A DNA stretch of 64,000 nt from Litchfieldia sinesaloumensis (GTDB lineage Bacteria; Bacillota; Bacilli; Bacillales; Bacillaceae_L). Where the stretch lies: contig NZ_LT732529.1 in NCBI RefSeq assembly GCF_900156865.1, forward strand, positions 1,310,328-1,374,327. Reading direction: 5' to 3'. The translations under genes were made by a program, and so were the position numbers. The notes under the pieces were generated by a model, which was given only the letters and a program-made list of their open reading frames with translations, was not told where the DNA came from and did no database searches. This document shows, one piece after another, positions 55,027 through 63,270 of this stretch; within the stretch, counting starts at the first letter, position 1, and each line of letters starts with the position of its first letter.

Positions 55027-56421
55027 TTATTGAGCCTTTTTCCATTGTCTAGAGGCTGGTTGTTTTCTTTTTATTTTTCTAACGAGACTTCTCAATTCAT
55101 TACCCGTCTTAAAAATTCCATTTAGTAGTTTCACTGTTTGATAGCAAGCGAAGACATCAAGTTGCTCATCGTCTGTATGTTCATTCCTATATCCCGCTGA
55201 TAAATTTACGCTTTGAATACCATGTTCAGCCCAAATTCTTGTATCACTACTTCCACCCGCTGTTGTTGCCCAACTACTTAACCCCTCTCTATACGCCACT
55301 TTTTCGAAAAAAGAACCGTATTCAGGATGGCAAAAAGAAATATACCCTCCACATGAAGTTACGATATCACCACTACCTCTGCGGTCAACAACAACTGCGG
55401 CATCTGTCCCCCAAAGAAAATAATCATCTACTCGTCTAGCACCGACTAATCCGTTCTCTTCCTCTACTGTAAAAATGACCTTGACTTTGCCACTGAAAGG
55501 AGAATGCAAAAGCTGTTCCATTACCCAGAGGATTATAGCTATCCCAGCTCGATCATCAGCACCTAATATTCCCTTACTACTAGACCAAATGGGTCCGTTC
55601 TTTACAATTTTTCGATTCTTTTCGAGTTCGCAGACAATATCCAGGTGGGCATTCAACAAGATGGTCGGACCATTACCACCACGATACGTTTTTTCAGCCA
55701 ATACATTTCCGGCATGGTCTATAGTCAAATAATCTACCAAAGGAGAAAGTTTATCTATCGTAAATTGTCTAACTTTGTATTCATTGCCGCTCTCACCTGG
55801 AATCATTAATAATTCCTCAACTAACTTACAGAACAATTGTTCTTTCAAGAGATCAACATCATTTCCGAGCCAGCTTTCATCGATTTGGCCCATTTTTTCT
55901 GCGACATCGAGGAGCCCATTTTTCGATTGAGGGAATTTAAAAAGGTAATAATTTCGATGTTCGCGGCAATGAACCCGTCTGATATCAAGTGCGAGAAACA
56001 CATCATTTAACATTTCAATCTGACATTCTTTTGTAAGCATCACATAGGGAGCTCTTCTATCGTGACCATCACAGGACCCTGTTGTATAGAAACCAAGGCG
56101 ATTCAGCTGCCGAACCACTCCACTAATATATAAATCTAGCTCTTGAACCTTCGGATCCGCGAGGCCAGGTTGAAACCATAAACCTTCACCCCGGCCACGA
56201 GACGGGTAATCGATAGACTCAATCCAACTCTCCTCTTCTATTGCATTCTCGAGGAGGGTTAATACACGCTGATGATAAACATAAGGTATTTCCGCACGTC
56301 CAAGACATTCAAATAAAAACTGAAGATTGTTTTCTGTTTCAAATTCACAATTAAACTGATTTTCTGCTTCCTCTACCAATAACCATCCATGACGAATAAA
56401 CAATTGATTCCATGTTTTCAT
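55027..56421 (-). CDS. Zinc metallopeptidase (M20/M28/M42 clan) with extra N-terminal domain
   Basis: 464 aa, ATG behind AAAGGGAGATG. The first 200 residues form an unfamiliar domain with GSCDGHDRRAPYVM. The C-terminal part is a co-catalytic peptidase: His259-x-Asp261 (AHLDIV), Asp289 (GADDRAG), Glu320-Glu321 (VEEENG), Asp346 and His415 (YRNEHTDDE). All metal ligands are present. Its promoter region holds one of the three TGTGACA-N4-TGTCACA palindromes. It probably trims amino acids or deacylates small amides; the substrate is unknown. Confidence 0.85.
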   Translation of the reverse strand: MKTWNQLFIRHGWLLVEEAENQFNCEFETENNLQFLFECLGRAEIPYVYHQRVLTLLENAIEEESWIESIDYPSRGRGEGLWFQPGLADPKVQELDLYISGVVRQLNRLGFYTTGSCDGHDRRAPYVMLTKECQIEMLNDVFLALDIRRVHCREHRNYYLFKFPQSKNGLLDVAEKMGQIDESWLGNDVDLLKEQLFCKLVEELLMIPGESGNEYKVRQFTIDKLSPLVDYLTIDHAGNVLAEKTYRGGNGPTILLNAHLDIVCELEKNRKIVKNGPIWSSSKGILGADDRAGIAIILWVMEQLLHSPFSGKVKVIFTVEEENGLVGARRVDDYFLWGTDAAVVVDRRGSGDIVTSCGGYISFCHPEYGSFFEKVAYREGLSSWATTAGGSSDTRIWAEHGIQSVNLSAGYRNEHTDDEQLDVFACYQTVKLLNGIFKTGNELRSLVRKIKRKQPASRQWKKAQ

Positions 56422-56464
56422 TGTATCATCTCCCTTTCATTTCTATCCATATTATCCCATAGGA

Positions 56465-56486
56465 GCTGTGACACCTTTGTCACAGC
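56465..56486. promoter_or_regulatory. Palindromic operator A (metallopeptidase gene)
   Basis: A perfect inverted repeat with 9-bp arms (GCTGTGACA and TGTCACAGC) and a 4-bp centre, CCTT. It lies 44 bp before the peptidase start codon, so it probably overlaps the promoter. Confidence 0.85.
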
Positions 56487-56568
56487 CGCAACCTTGATAA
56501 AGGAATCAGCTCGCCTCGTTCCCTTACCTTTCCACTACATACGTTAAACCCTTTTGTAAAAGTGCTGA

Positions 56569-57444
56569 TTACATCTCCTCTTCAAAAGGCCTCATTCCAA
56601 ATTTCGATTCCAAATCATCTACTAGTTTTTGATAGTAAGAGCTACTCACAACTCCTTTTGAACCACGAAGAATTTCCATCATATATTTTTCTGGAGGCGC
56701 TAGCTCCTCCTCTTTATCGATAACTAAAAACGTGAGCACATTGCTGTATGTCTTATCCTCGATTTTGACATCAATAAAAGCAGGTCGATAGATACCAATA
56801 TTTACTCCTTCTCTTCGGAATAAATAGGTTAATGTAGCCCGATTGATAAGATATACCTTGCCTTCAGCACTTTCTGTCGACTCAATCAAATCTGCTCTTC
56901 CGCCATCATGTGCTTTACGGGTAAAAGCTAATGAAAAGTCCTTCGCGATACCACGTCCTATTACTCTTTCAAACTGGTTTGCGATACCCGCTTGTTGGAA
57001 GCGTTCAGTATCCATACAGGATCCATATGCAAAGTAATAGAGTTCCTCCTGCTTTAGATAGCAATAGCATTTCCAATCACCGTATTTTATTTCATCAAGT
57101 TTAGTAGGAATCGATGATGGGTATACATATACATACGCTTCGAACGTGTCGTAATCAGTGTGAACCACTTGAGTTATCCGCTCATAATGATTGTCCTCAC
57201 CTTCACCTCGATATCCTTCTAATTGATCAAGACGGTGTAGCTGTTGAGAAGTTACTTCATACAATTCTCCATACACTCGTTTAGCACTGTTTTGAATCAT
57301 CGCCGGATAACCAAATCCTGTGTCATAAAGGATTCCGTTTGTCCAGCATTGTCGGCTCAAACACCTTGCATCTTTAATTAAATAGTGGTTCGTTTCATGC
57401 TGTCGCAAAGTACCATAAACAAACACTTTTGTAAGCTTCTTCAT
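56569..57444 (-). CDS. Tandem gamma-glutamylcyclotransferase-fold (GGCT) protein
   Basis: 291 aa, ATG behind AAAGGAGAAG. Two GGCT/AIG2-like domains lie side by side: residues 5-125 with FVYGTLRQHE, then VYGELYEV; residues 130-265 with FAYGSCMDTER and EGKVYLI. Single-domain relatives cyclise gamma-glutamyl amines. Tandem fusions are uncommon, so each half may bind a different ligand, or one may be inactive. Its operator lies inside the end of the upstream HTH-HNH gene. Confidence 0.85.
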   Translation of the reverse strand: MKKLTKVFVYGTLRQHETNHYLIKDARCLSRQCWTNGILYDTGFGYPAMIQNSAKRVYGELYEVTSQQLHRLDQLEGYRGEGEDNHYERITQVVHTDYDTFEAYVYVYPSSIPTKLDEIKYGDWKCYCYLKQEELYYFAYGSCMDTERFQQAGIANQFERVIGRGIAKDFSLAFTRKAHDGGRADLIESTESAEGKVYLINRATLTYLFRREGVNIGIYRPAFIDVKIEDKTYSNVLTFLVIDKEEELAPPEKYMMEILRGSKGVVSSSYYQKLVDDLESKFGMRPFEEEM

Positions 57445-57489
57445 TTTTATCTTCTCCTTTCAAGCTAACTTGCTATGAGTTTACGATGT

Positions 57490-59031
57490 TCACTGTGACA
57501 CTCTTGTCACAGGACATGGATTGGAAAAATAACTACCACGTAACCAACGTGAATCTACTGCGCGATTTGCCCATCTTTCCACGTACTCTCTTTCGGCATC
57601 CGTTAAATATTCGGTTTTACGTGTGTGAATGTGACCGGAGTGAACTTCGAAATAACCATTTTCATAAAGATGGTCACAGCCAAAGACACATGCTGGCATC
57701 ACAATATATGGATCTTTCCTTTCCTCCTCTGTACAATTCGCACGTTTTTTCTTATGTGCGGCTACAAGTGAATGACACGAAAAAGTCCGCCCACAAATTG
57801 CACATTCCTCTGTCACTTTATCTTTAAACAACCAATCTCGTAAAAGGGATTGCTCTTGACGTTGTTTAACCTCTCTTGTCACATCTGTTTCTAGAATTGA
57901 CTCTAACTTTTCCCTATAGATTTGATATCGATCTTTAGGAGAAAATTGGTCAATTAGAATAAGTTGATAATTTCCCCTCCCACGTGACTTATCCACATAT
58001 AAGAACGGACAATGATATAACTTCTGCTTACGGTATGCTTCTTCGTGACCCATTTTTTCAAGATAGACATTAAGCTCCGAGAACGAACCGTTAGTTTTAT
58101 TGTTATTTTTAAAATAATCATATATATCTTGTTCAATTGCTGTAAGCTCTCTTTTTTCCATAACGATAGTTGCGTATTCGCCTTCGATTTCTACATACGA
58201 TGAATTCATGAGATAGTCTTTAATAATCGCAACGGAAGGAATTCGTTTCTGTAAACTTCTTTTACTGATATCAGAATGGACAGTATTTGCTAGGATATCA
58301 GTTTGAACTTTATCTGTAATATTCAACACTTTTCCTAACGCATTCATAAGTACATTTGAGCGTTCCTCGAATAAATACCACATATTGTTTTTGTCTATTG
58401 ATTCATAAAATACCTTTGCAGACTTGTCATTCACAATTAGCGATTGATACAAGGACATGTTATTTCCTTGAAGCCAACTGTTCATTGAAACCACATCAAG
58501 GAAGTTCACCATACCGTGTATTCCAGGCAACGATTTAAGTATTCTCTTCTTTTCAACCACCTCTGGATGTATTTCATTTTTTATAAAAAGAAGCTTTTCA
58601 TTTTGGAGATAATCCATTTCTGAAGCCTGGGTTAATCCTAGGTTGTAGAGGTTGTAATTTTGACAGTGTCCAAGCCTTTGAATCAACCGGAATAAACCTC
58701 TGATATGGACTTGCCCATTTACTAAACCCTGCTTGTGCAATTGCTCAAGCACATCGTCCACATAGACTACCTCATGTTGCTCGATAAGCTCGCTCATCAT
58801 TTTAATAATGTTCAAGTCACCATCCTGAATTCTATTAAAGAAGCGATTTGCAATAATTTGTTGAATTCTTTGTCTAGATACGCCGAATTCCTCACTAACG
58901 GAATCATAAGTTGGATATGTCTGTGTACCTAAGCCAAAATACGTTTGAACAATTAAAATGTCACGTTCAAGAGTTGCGAGATATCGTGTGTTCACTTTCT
59001 TCATAAATTGTTGTATTTGATTTCGTAGCAT
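57490..59031 (-). CDS. Sigma-70-region-4-like HTH protein with a C-terminal HNH-type zinc domain
   Basis: 513 aa from ATG 59031, 9 nt after GGGAG; ATG 59040 is too close. Residues about 17-63 carry a sigma-region-4-like motif (ERDILIVQTYFG, then TYDSVSEEFGVSRQRIQQI). The middle 330 residues are helical and unrecognised. The C-terminus (about 408-460) is Cys/His-rich: C410-x2-C413, His426, Cys433, Cys448, Cys452, with GCDHLYENG as an HNH-like loop. It may bind or cut DNA or RNA. The stop codon region forms operator B of the next gene. No close relative is recognised. Confidence 0.75.
   Translation of the reverse strand: MLRNQIQQFMKKVNTRYLATLERDILIVQTYFGLGTQTYPTYDSVSEEFGVSRQRIQQIIANRFFNRIQDGDLNIIKMMSELIEQHEVVYVDDVLEQLHKQGLVNGQVHIRGLFRLIQRLGHCQNYNLYNLGLTQASEMDYLQNEKLLFIKNEIHPEVVEKKRILKSLPGIHGMVNFLDVVSMNSWLQGNNMSLYQSLIVNDKSAKVFYESIDKNNMWYLFEERSNVLMNALGKVLNITDKVQTDILANTVHSDISKRSLQKRIPSVAIIKDYLMNSSYVEIEGEYATIVMEKRELTAIEQDIYDYFKNNNKTNGSFSELNVYLEKMGHEEAYRKQKLYHCPFLYVDKSRGRGNYQLILIDQFSPKDRYQIYREKLESILETDVTREVKQRQEQSLLRDWLFKDKVTEECAICGRTFSCHSLVAAHKKKRANCTEEERKDPYIVMPACVFGCDHLYENGYFEVHSGHIHTRKTEYLTDAEREYVERWANRAVDSRWLRGSYFSNPCPVTRVSQ
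57493..57512. promoter_or_regulatory. Palindromic operator B (GGCT gene)
   Basis: Inverted repeat CTGTGACA / TGTCACAG with centre CTCT, 49 bp before the GGCT start. It lies inside the last codons of the HTH-HNH gene (the residues V-T-R-V-S-Q). Confidence 0.85.
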
Positions 59032-59079
59032 CAACATCATCTCCCTTGTTTTCTGTTGAATACAGTATATAAAATCAGC

Positions 59080-59097
59080 TGTGACACCTCTGTCACA
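59080..59097. promoter_or_regulatory. Palindromic operator C (HTH-HNH gene)
   Basis: Inverted repeat TGTGACA / TGTCACA with centre CCTC, 40-49 bp before the HTH-HNH start. It follows directly after the terminator of the TPR-winged-helix gene. Confidence 0.85.
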
Positions 59098-59100
59098 ACA

Positions 59101-59129
59101 AAAAAAAGCCTCTGGATTAATCCAGAAGC
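59101..59129 (-). terminator. Rho-independent terminator of the TPR-winged-helix gene
   Basis: On the minus strand CTTCTGGATTAATCCAGAGG followed by CTTTTTTT; it overlaps the last codons of the gene and separates it from operator C. Confidence 0.85.
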
Positions 59130-60106
59130 AGGTCAGTACTTACATCGCGTTGATGCTTAAACATTCGGTATGGGTGTGGCGAGTTCCATCTATACCCACC
59201 ATCAATCGTTTCAATACAATTAAGAATCGGATTTATTCGTTCTACTCTTTCACGTAATCGGGAGATACTACGCCTTAATGCAGCCTGTGGATCTCGAGAG
59301 TGCCGATACATTCTCTGAATAATATCTTCACGTCGAACCCCTTCAGGATGCCGCATTAAATACTCAAGTAATGGAATTTGTAACGTTGGGATTGTATCCT
59401 CATTTCCATTAATAGCTAGTGTAGCATCGTTCATCGTACGTTGATTGAAGATAATGATATTCTTATTTTCGAAGAGGTCTGATAACTCCTCGTATTCACG
59501 TTCAGAAATGTCACTAAATTCAATCCCGTTTACAATCATTTGGTAAGGCTTTTCCTCTGTTCGACCAGATTCCTTCAGTTCCTTTAACAGGGACTTCATT
59601 TCCCCAAACAATTCAAGGTCTTCAGAAGGAATTTGCTCAACCCTTCCGAGGGTTTCATTTACAATAAATTGCGTTCCTTTTATTATGTAATAATGTGCTT
59701 TTAATTTTTGCTCTTTCTGAAGTTGATTACGAGTCTGCCTTGGACGACAATGTAGTGCAGACTGGAAGGATTCAATTGATTTCGTCCATTTTTCCTGATA
59801 AAAATATAGAAAACCTAATCGGTAAAACGCCCTTGCATTCTCTGTGTCAATTCTAGTTACCTGTTTAAACCTCGTGATCGCTCTTTCATACGAGTGCTGA
59901 CGAAGCTTCAAATCTTCCCCTTGTATCAGCAATAAATAAGCGAGCGTTTCCTTATAGACAATTTCATTCTGATTCAATCTTGAGAGATTTTTAAAAATCT
60001 CTACACCCTCGGTGACCCAACTAAAATTTGACTCATCCTCAAGACTCCACCAATCTTCTTCCTTTTCTAGAAGTTCATCCTCTGAAAGATTTGACATTCT
60101 AATCAT
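59117..60106 (-). CDS. TPR-domain protein with C-terminal winged-helix DNA-binding domain
   Basis: 329 aa from ATG 60106 behind GAGGGGAT. Residues about 50-150 form TPR-like helical pairs (A..RLGFLYFYQEKWTKSI). Residues about 240-310 are an OmpR/SARP-type winged helix (LLEYLMRHPEGVRREDIIQRMY, ALRRSISRLRERV). The order is reversed from the usual SARP, in which the winged helix comes first. It is the nearest DNA-binding protein to the three palindromes and a good candidate for their regulator. Confidence 0.78.
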   Translation of the reverse strand: MIRMSNLSEDELLEKEEDWWSLEDESNFSWVTEGVEIFKNLSRLNQNEIVYKETLAYLLLIQGEDLKLRQHSYERAITRFKQVTRIDTENARAFYRLGFLYFYQEKWTKSIESFQSALHCRPRQTRNQLQKEQKLKAHYYIIKGTQFIVNETLGRVEQIPSEDLELFGEMKSLLKELKESGRTEEKPYQMIVNGIEFSDISEREYEELSDLFENKNIIIFNQRTMNDATLAINGNEDTIPTLQIPLLEYLMRHPEGVRREDIIQRMYRHSRDPQAALRRSISRLRERVERINPILNCIETIDGGYRWNSPHPYRMFKHQRDVSTDLLLD

Positions 60107-60125
60107 CAAAAAATCCCCTCGCCAG

Positions 60126-61040
60126 TCATTTTATCACGGTCTCACCTATTGTTAATACATTTAATTGTTCCTTCGGTAGCTCGCGTTTTTCCCATTCGCG
60201 TATTAGGCGATCCAATGCTTCGGGGCCTGTGTCGTCTGCCAAACGGTATGCACCATAATGCATGGGCACGAATAGTTTCGCCTTTAACTCGATAAATGCC
60301 TTCACGCTATCTTCGGGAGAAATGTGGGAGTCGGCCATGAACCATTCCGGCTCATAAGCGCCAATTGGCATAAATACAACATCAATCGAAAATCGTTCTG
60401 CTATTTCCTTGAACCCGGAGAAGTAGCCGGTATCACCGACAAAATAAAACGTTTCGGCAGCATGTTGAAAAATCCATCCACCCCAATGGGACGTGTTCAT
60501 GTCGTTAAGCGTTCTTCTTGTCCAGTGTTGAGCAGGTACAAAGTGGATGTTAATACCTTCGTAGTCAGCTTTTTCCCACCAACTCAGTTCTGTAACATTC
60601 TGATACCCTTTCTTGTTAAAAAGGGACTTCATTCCAATCGGCACAAAATAGTGTGGGTTTCCTTTTAATTTTTTCAGTGTCGGAAAGTCCAGATGGTCAT
60701 AATGGCCATGTGATATCACCACAACATCAATCTCAGGCAACTCCTCCAACGGTATTCCCGGTTGTGTTAAACGCTTCTGAAAACCCATTCGCTTCGCCCA
60801 TACCGGATCAGTGAGGATGTTAACTCCATTAAGTTGAAGCAAAAAGGTAGAATGACCAATCCATGTGTATGAAGTTCGATTTCTATTTTCCTGTATCTCC
60901 TGGATTCTCTTCGTTTGGCATTGTGCAATATTTTTCGATAAATCCTTCACCTTACTACGTCTTTCCTTCTGCCACTTCCGCATATCACCTAACGATTTCT
61001 TATTCGTCACATCATTTAAATTACTATACCTTGTCCTCAT
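60126..61040 (-). CDS. Metallo-beta-lactamase-fold hydrolase (NAPE-PLD/RomA-like)
   Basis: 304 aa, ATG behind AAGGGTACG. The metal motif SHGHYDHLD (H-x-H-x-D-H) and later ligands FVGDTGYF and MHYGAY are intact. TWIGHSTFLLQLNG and ILTDPVWAKR place it with NAPE-PLD/RomA-type phosphodiesterases, not UlaG. It lies next to the TPR regulator, 20 bp after it; they may share a transcript. Confidence 0.9.
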   Translation of the reverse strand: MRTRYSNLNDVTNKKSLGDMRKWQKERRSKVKDLSKNIAQCQTKRIQEIQENRNRTSYTWIGHSTFLLQLNGVNILTDPVWAKRMGFQKRLTQPGIPLEELPEIDVVVISHGHYDHLDFPTLKKLKGNPHYFVPIGMKSLFNKKGYQNVTELSWWEKADYEGINIHFVPAQHWTRRTLNDMNTSHWGGWIFQHAAETFYFVGDTGYFSGFKEIAERFSIDVVFMPIGAYEPEWFMADSHISPEDSVKAFIELKAKLFVPMHYGAYRLADDTGPEALDRLIREWEKRELPKEQLNVLTIGETVIK

Positions 61041-61050
61041 GAACGTACCC

Positions 61051-61081
61051 TTGGGACAAAGGGACAGGTCCCTCGTCCCAA
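61051..61081. repeat. Bacillus GGGAC-type intergenic inverted repeat
   Basis: Nested palindrome: outer arms TTGGGAC / GTCCCAA (61051-61057 with 61075-61081), inner arms GGGAC / GTCCC. Hairpins with this sequence flavour recur between genes in many Bacillaceae. It lies between the MBL gene and the next gene upstream. Confidence 0.6.
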
Positions 61082-61087
61082 TCCTTT

Positions 61088-61504
61088 CTAGTTGAGTTGC
61101 ATCTTATTTATATTCTCTTTCGGAATTCCAGCTTCTATATAACTCCTTACTAATTTCCACTGAATTGAGCTAACTTTTTTAAAGGTTTGGAAAAATAGAT
61201 TGGCAGAATGTAATGGCTCCCCATTTATAATCATACTCGCAGAAATAATAACCAGCACCTCATCCACTCTTAATGGATTAACTGAAATAAGATTCAGCTC
61301 CCATTTGGCGTTATGTTCTCTAACAAACTTAAATCCCTGTTCCCAACCTTTTATGGATTCCTCAAACCCAAAGTCTACAATATCATTGCCTGAAATTTCT
61401 CTTCCCTTGTATTGATTTGAAATAAACCCCCTCATTTCTGTCAGTGAGGAATTAGTCCAAGCATCCAAATACGAATCGAGAAATGTTTTAAAGTGATGAT
61501 CCAT
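61088..61504 (-). CDS. NTF2-like/SnoaL-type small protein
   Basis: 138 aa. The cone-shaped NTF2-like fold is suggested by a helical start (FLDSYLDAWTNSSLTEM) and long curved strands at the end (NPLRVDEVLVIISASMII, FQTFKKVSSIQWKLVRSYIE). Such proteins bind small ligands; the role is unknown. ATG preceded by GGAGGTTAC. Confidence 0.65.
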   Translation of the reverse strand: MDHHFKTFLDSYLDAWTNSSLTEMRGFISNQYKGREISGNDIVDFGFEESIKGWEQGFKFVREHNAKWELNLISVNPLRVDEVLVIISASMIINGEPLHSANLFFQTFKKVSSIQWKLVRSYIEAGIPKENINKMQLN

Positions 61505-61559
61505 CGTAACCTCCTAAAGATAATATATTTATTTTAATCATTTATAGCTGCTTCTTTAC

Positions 61560-62021
61560 TTAGATAGGAGAGTATTCCATAGGCTCCGAACAGTGTACGT
61601 ACCCATTTTTCTGGTAAAAAGGAATCGCTTCGTCACTCGGCCACACAATTACAAATTCATAGTGATTCTCTTTAATCCAATCATTTATCGTACGCAACAC
61701 ATTACTTCCAATACCACTATTTCTATATTCTGGGATGGTGTACACATTTGTCATATATGCAAATGGGTGAGTAAGCCTTCCAGGTCTTGGAACCTTTTGG
61801 ATTAATTCTATGTAAATATGGGATAAGATTTTCCCTTTATCCTCGGCAATCCAGATAAACCACTGATTGCTATTCAATGCATTCTCTAGAAATTGGTGAC
61901 ATTCTTTTTCAAACGTTTCATAGGATTCGTCTTTTTTGCTTTCATCAAATTCAATTGTAGTATCCCATCTCATTTTTATTAACTGGTCAATATCTATTTC
62001 CTCTGCAAGTCTTATTTTCAC
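61560..62021 (-). CDS. GNAT family N-acetyltransferase
   Basis: 153 aa. The acetyl-CoA loop IPEYRNSGIGSNVLRTI (about 107-123) and the end FYQKNGYVHC are typical. It has one GNAT domain only. The start is ATG at 62021 behind AAAGGATAAAT. Substrate unknown. Confidence 0.88.
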   Translation of the reverse strand: MKIRLAEEIDIDQLIKMRWDTTIEFDESKKDESYETFEKECHQFLENALNSNQWFIWIAEDKGKILSHIYIELIQKVPRPGRLTHPFAYMTNVYTIPEYRNSGIGSNVLRTINDWIKENHYEFVIVWPSDEAIPFYQKNGYVHCSEPMEYSPI

Positions 62022-62095
62022 TTTGATTTATCCTTTCTCGTATTTTCTTGTTCCACCTTGTGTTCTGTTAACTCTTATAAAAAAAATGTAATCCT

Positions 62096-62446
62096 TTAAT
62101 TGGTAGGTGTTCCCTGATGGAATACGATTTGCCATTTATCTTGTCTTTTTTTCCAAATAGAACTTCGTAAAGCATATTTAGTATCGTTATGTCTGAATGT
62201 TTTATAAGTTGCCAGTAAAACATCTGATGTTAACAGATTTATTTTAAAATCTGTCACTGTATATTTTATCGAATTAGTATTAATTCCTTTAACAGCAGTA
62301 AGTAATGCTTCTTTATCATATGGTTTTCCTGAACTTCCGAATTCTAAAAAGTCATCTGCTAGGAGCTCAATAAAATCGGTATATTCATACTTCATTAATC
62401 GTTTTTCTAGATTAAGAATTTGTTTTTCCAGCAATGAATACTCCAT
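62096..62446 (-). CDS. DUF4440/NTF2-like protein
   Basis: 116 aa from ATG 62446, shortly after GGAGGAG; TTG 62449 is an alternative. The pattern LLADDFLEFGSSGKPYDKEA then RSSIWKKRQDKWQIVFHQGT is the DUF4440 signature. It is a small ligand-binding or enzymatic cone fold with unknown substrate. Confidence 0.85.
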   Translation of the reverse strand: MEYSLLEKQILNLEKRLMKYEYTDFIELLADDFLEFGSSGKPYDKEALLTAVKGINTNSIKYTVTDFKINLLTSDVLLATYKTFRHNDTKYALRSSIWKKRQDKWQIVFHQGTPTN

Positions 62447-62572
62447 CAAACTCCTCCTTCTTCTATATATGTTTCTTTATTCTCCAAGAAGAAGCAGTTA
62501 TCCTTCATTCACTATCAAAATCTAGTCTGGTATTGGAAATTCATTTTTCAACATACGAAGCCTAAAAACAAA

Positions 62573-62603
62573 TAACGCTGAAGCTATTTAAGCCTCCAGC
62601 GTA
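62573..62603 (-). terminator. Rho-independent terminator (distal)
   Basis: On the minus strand ACGCTG-GAGGCT / AGCTTCAGCGT, then a TTATTTGTTTTT tail. Second of two terminators after the doxX gene. Confidence 0.7.
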
Positions 62604-62632
62604 ACTGAATTTTATCTATTTATCATATCCTC

Positions 62633-62679
62633 AAAAAGTCCCCATCCTCACCACCTTAGTATGATGAGGGAATCCGGGG
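62633..62679 (-). terminator. Rho-independent terminator of the doxX gene
   Basis: On the minus strand a strong GC-rich hairpin (CCCC..ATTCCCTCATCA / TGGTGAGGAT.GGGG) followed by ACTTTTTG, 12 bp after the doxX stop. Confidence 0.8.
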
Positions 62680-62690
62680 CTATAGAGAGG

Positions 62691-63218
62691 TCAAGCCACG
62701 TTAGTTGTAGTCGTTTTTGTTTCTCTGTTTGCACCGATTTTGAATGTTTTTCTTAGGTACGGTAACACGTAGTAGTCAGCTCCGAATTTCCCTGCGTTAG
62801 CTCCAGCTGCTAGAACAACTACTCCTAGAAGAACCATCCAAGGGTTTGTGCTCACTGTACCACCAAACATGAACATGAAGTTCATCATTAGCCCAAAGAA
62901 CATTGCGGCAGTGGTTAAGCATCCAATTAGTAATCCTAATCCTACAAGGAATTCTCCCCAAGGAATCATAATGTTGATAAGTTCTACGTTTGGAACGGCA
63001 AAGCCTTCAACGAAAGCAGTGTATGTTGGATAAAGTGCAGTGCCTGTTGCTTTATCTAGTACAGGGTTTGCTACAACATTCCCAAGGAAGCCACCTGCAT
63101 CAAATCCACCTGTGATTTTGCCCCATCCAGCTGTCATCCAAGTCCAACCAAGGTATACACGTAAAACTGTTAAAATAGCTGCTGCCCATCGGTTTTCTCT
63201 AATAAATGTGTTGATCAT
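62691..63218 (-). CDS. DoxX family membrane protein
   Basis: 175 aa with four membrane helices, ATG behind AAGGAGAGGG. The family opening AILTVLRVYLGWTWMTAGWGK and the middle EFLVGLGLLIGC are conserved. DoxX-type proteins (CatD, MhqP, thiosulfate:quinone reductase subunits) work with quinones or sulfur. Its promoter contains two Rex-like boxes, which suits a role in respiration or redox balance. Confidence 0.88.
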   Translation of the reverse strand: MINTFIRENRWAAAILTVLRVYLGWTWMTAGWGKITGGFDAGGFLGNVVANPVLDKATGTALYPTYTAFVEGFAVPNVELINIMIPWGEFLVGLGLLIGCLTTAAMFFGLMMNFMFMFGGTVSTNPWMVLLGVVVLAAGANAGKFGADYYVLPYLRKTFKIGANRETKTTTTNVA

Positions 63219-63270
63219 CTTGAACCCTCTCCTTAATCCTCTTTTTTATTTGTTTTATCTCTATGTCTAT

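Noticed and set aside
56465..56486. CRP/FNR or GlnR/TnrA box
   Set aside because: The half-sites TGTGA and TCACA are 8 nt apart, whereas CRP/FNR needs 6 and GlnR/TnrA needs 7; the arms extend beyond those consensus sites.
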